A stretch of DNA of 5,563 nt from Candidatus Forterrea sp. (GTDB lineage: Archaea; Iainarchaeota; Iainarchaeia; Iainarchaeales; JAAZKV01), in contig DYDN01000056.1 of NCBI GenBank assembly GCA_020717885.1, positions 1 through 5,563 of the forward strand, given 5' to 3'. This document shows positions 4,928 through 5,563 of the stretch, piece after piece. How positions within the stretch are numbered: position 1 is the stretch's first letter; every line of letters begins with the position of its first letter. The notes under the pieces were generated by a model, which saw only the letters and a program-made list of their open reading frames with translations, did no database searches and was not told the origin of the DNA. The position numbers and the translations under genes were made by a program.

Positions 4928-5539
4928 ATGAAATCCGTAATATTTGACGTGGGCGGAGTAATAGTTTTGCATAACTATGAAAAAGTTAAAGCATACTTAA
5001 AATCCAAATATAAACTCTCTGGCGAGTTTAGGGACATATACTAAAAGCTTGTAATACAGCGGGATTTAGGAAAAATAAACGAGCACCAGTTTGTTAAACT
5101 CCTTTCAAAAAAACTGAAAGTCAAAATTGATGAAAAATCCTTTTATCACACTGAGTTAAACTACACCGTAAAAGTAAACAAAAAACTTGTGCATTTTATA
5201 AAAACAAAATTGTACAAAAGAATGTCATTATTTGTTTTTTCGAATAATAGCGCTATTAATATTAGGCACTATGACAAAAATGTGGACTACAAGAAATATT
5301 TCGAAGAGTGTATCTACTCATTTAAAATTGGTTTGAGAAAGCCAAACAAAAACTTTTTCATAAAAGCTTTGAAATTAATCCACAAAAATGGAAAAGATTG
5401 CATTTTTATTGATGATCAATTAAAATCAAAATCTGCTGCAGAATCACTTGGGATCACCTTTATTCAATACAAAAATCTACCGCAATTGAAAAGAGAACTT
5501 ATAGCATATCTCTTTAATTTAGGAACTTTTATATACTAG
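4928..5539 (+). pseudogene. HAD-superfamily hydrolase interrupted by one in-frame stop
   Basis: The frame from ATG 4928 to TAG 5537-5539 reads as a complete HAD-IA hydrolase of 204 codons including the stop, with a TAA at codon 39 (5042-5044). Motif I is VIFDVGGVIV (4-13) with nucleophile D7; the usual second Asp is G9, a substitution known in some FDxGG/FDLGN-type members such as YihX. The stop falls in the helical cap region. Motif II is FVFSNNS with S105, motif III is GLRKP with K138, and motif IV is CIFIDD with D162/D163, followed by the typical AAESLGI. The 164 codons after the stop stay open and all motifs survive, so the lesion is recent, is an assembly error, or is read through. A base change from GAA, CAA or AAA would explain it. 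TAA ends other genes here, so a changed code is not supported. The region is visibly more A-rich than topA. The substrate is unknown. Confidence 0.8.
5527..5536 (+). promoter_or_regulatory. TATA box of a gene starting at the right edge
   Basis: TTTTATATAC overlaps the last codons of the HAD frame. Its TTTATATA core is a good archaeal A-box. An ATG at 5557-5559 follows about 25 nt downstream of its centre, the same distance as at the HAD gene, which fits a leaderless transcript. The box lies inside the 3' end of the broken hydrolase gene, so the next gene would keep its own promoter whatever happens to the hydrolase. Confidence 0.45.
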
Positions 5540-5556
5540 TATCTCTTTTCTATTGG

Positions 5557-5563
5557 ATGAGGT
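5557..5563 (+). CDS. Possible 5' end of an off-window gene
   Basis: Only ATG AGG T is visible before the window ends. The single reason to call it is its placement about 25 nt after a good TATA box, as at the HAD gene. No product can be proposed. Confidence 0.25.

Noticed and set aside
5042..5044. Stop-codon recoding (selenocysteine, pyrrolysine or changed code) in the HAD frame
   Set aside because: The codon is TAA, not TGA or TAG, and TAA is the normal stop of the NFACT-R, regulator and membrane-protein genes. No recoding structure is evident.
5189..5539. Separate gene starting at GTG 5189
   Set aside because: It is in frame with the HAD start at 4928, begins mid-domain just before motif II, and has no ribosome site or promoter, so it is the 3' part of the interrupted gene.

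Overview
The window looks like chromosomal DNA from a low-GC archaeon, probably of the DPANN type. The evidence is an archaeal-style topoisomerase IA, an Lrp/AsnC-like winged-helix regulator, an archaeal-style NFACT-R (RqcH/NEMF C-terminal half) protein, A-box/TATA-like promoter elements rather than -35/-10 pairs, and oligo-T tracts where transcripts should end. The lineage is an inference from family resemblance and gene style. I could not run a database search.

Layout. Positions 1-125 are a palindrome-rich gap with a hairpin plus T7 terminator, probably the convergent 3' ends of an off-window plus-strand gene and the minus-strand gene pair that follows. Two minus-strand genes lie at 126-1526: an Lrp-like regulator, then 42 nt downstream a standalone NFACT-R protein. 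Both use the same ribosome-binding layout (AAGGTG, 5 nt, ATG). Positions 1527-1854 hold no obvious protein gene, but contain a candidate regulator promoter with a small inverted repeat, a strongly paired RNA-like element (1714-1778) whose G-U wobbles fit a plus-strand transcript, a 15-codon mini-ORF running into it, and T-rich terminators for the minus-strand genes to the right. A second minus-strand operon (1855-4844) encodes DNA topoisomerase I followed almost directly by a six-helix membrane protein. On the plus strand, divergent from topA, 4928-5539 is a HAD-family hydrolase reading frame broken by one in-frame TAA at codon 39. The last 30 bases contain another TATA box with an ATG about 25 nt downstream, probably the start of a leaderless gene running off the window.

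How the genes relate. TopA is a housekeeping enzyme. The regulator and NFACT-R genes probably share a transcript, which hints at a link between transcriptional control and ribosome-associated quality control or RNA binding, but co-orientation alone cannot prove it. I see no defence system, mobile element or CRISPR array. The observations most worth checking are the clean separation of NFACT-R from its usual NFACT-N half, the structured intergenic element, and the single-stop HAD gene.
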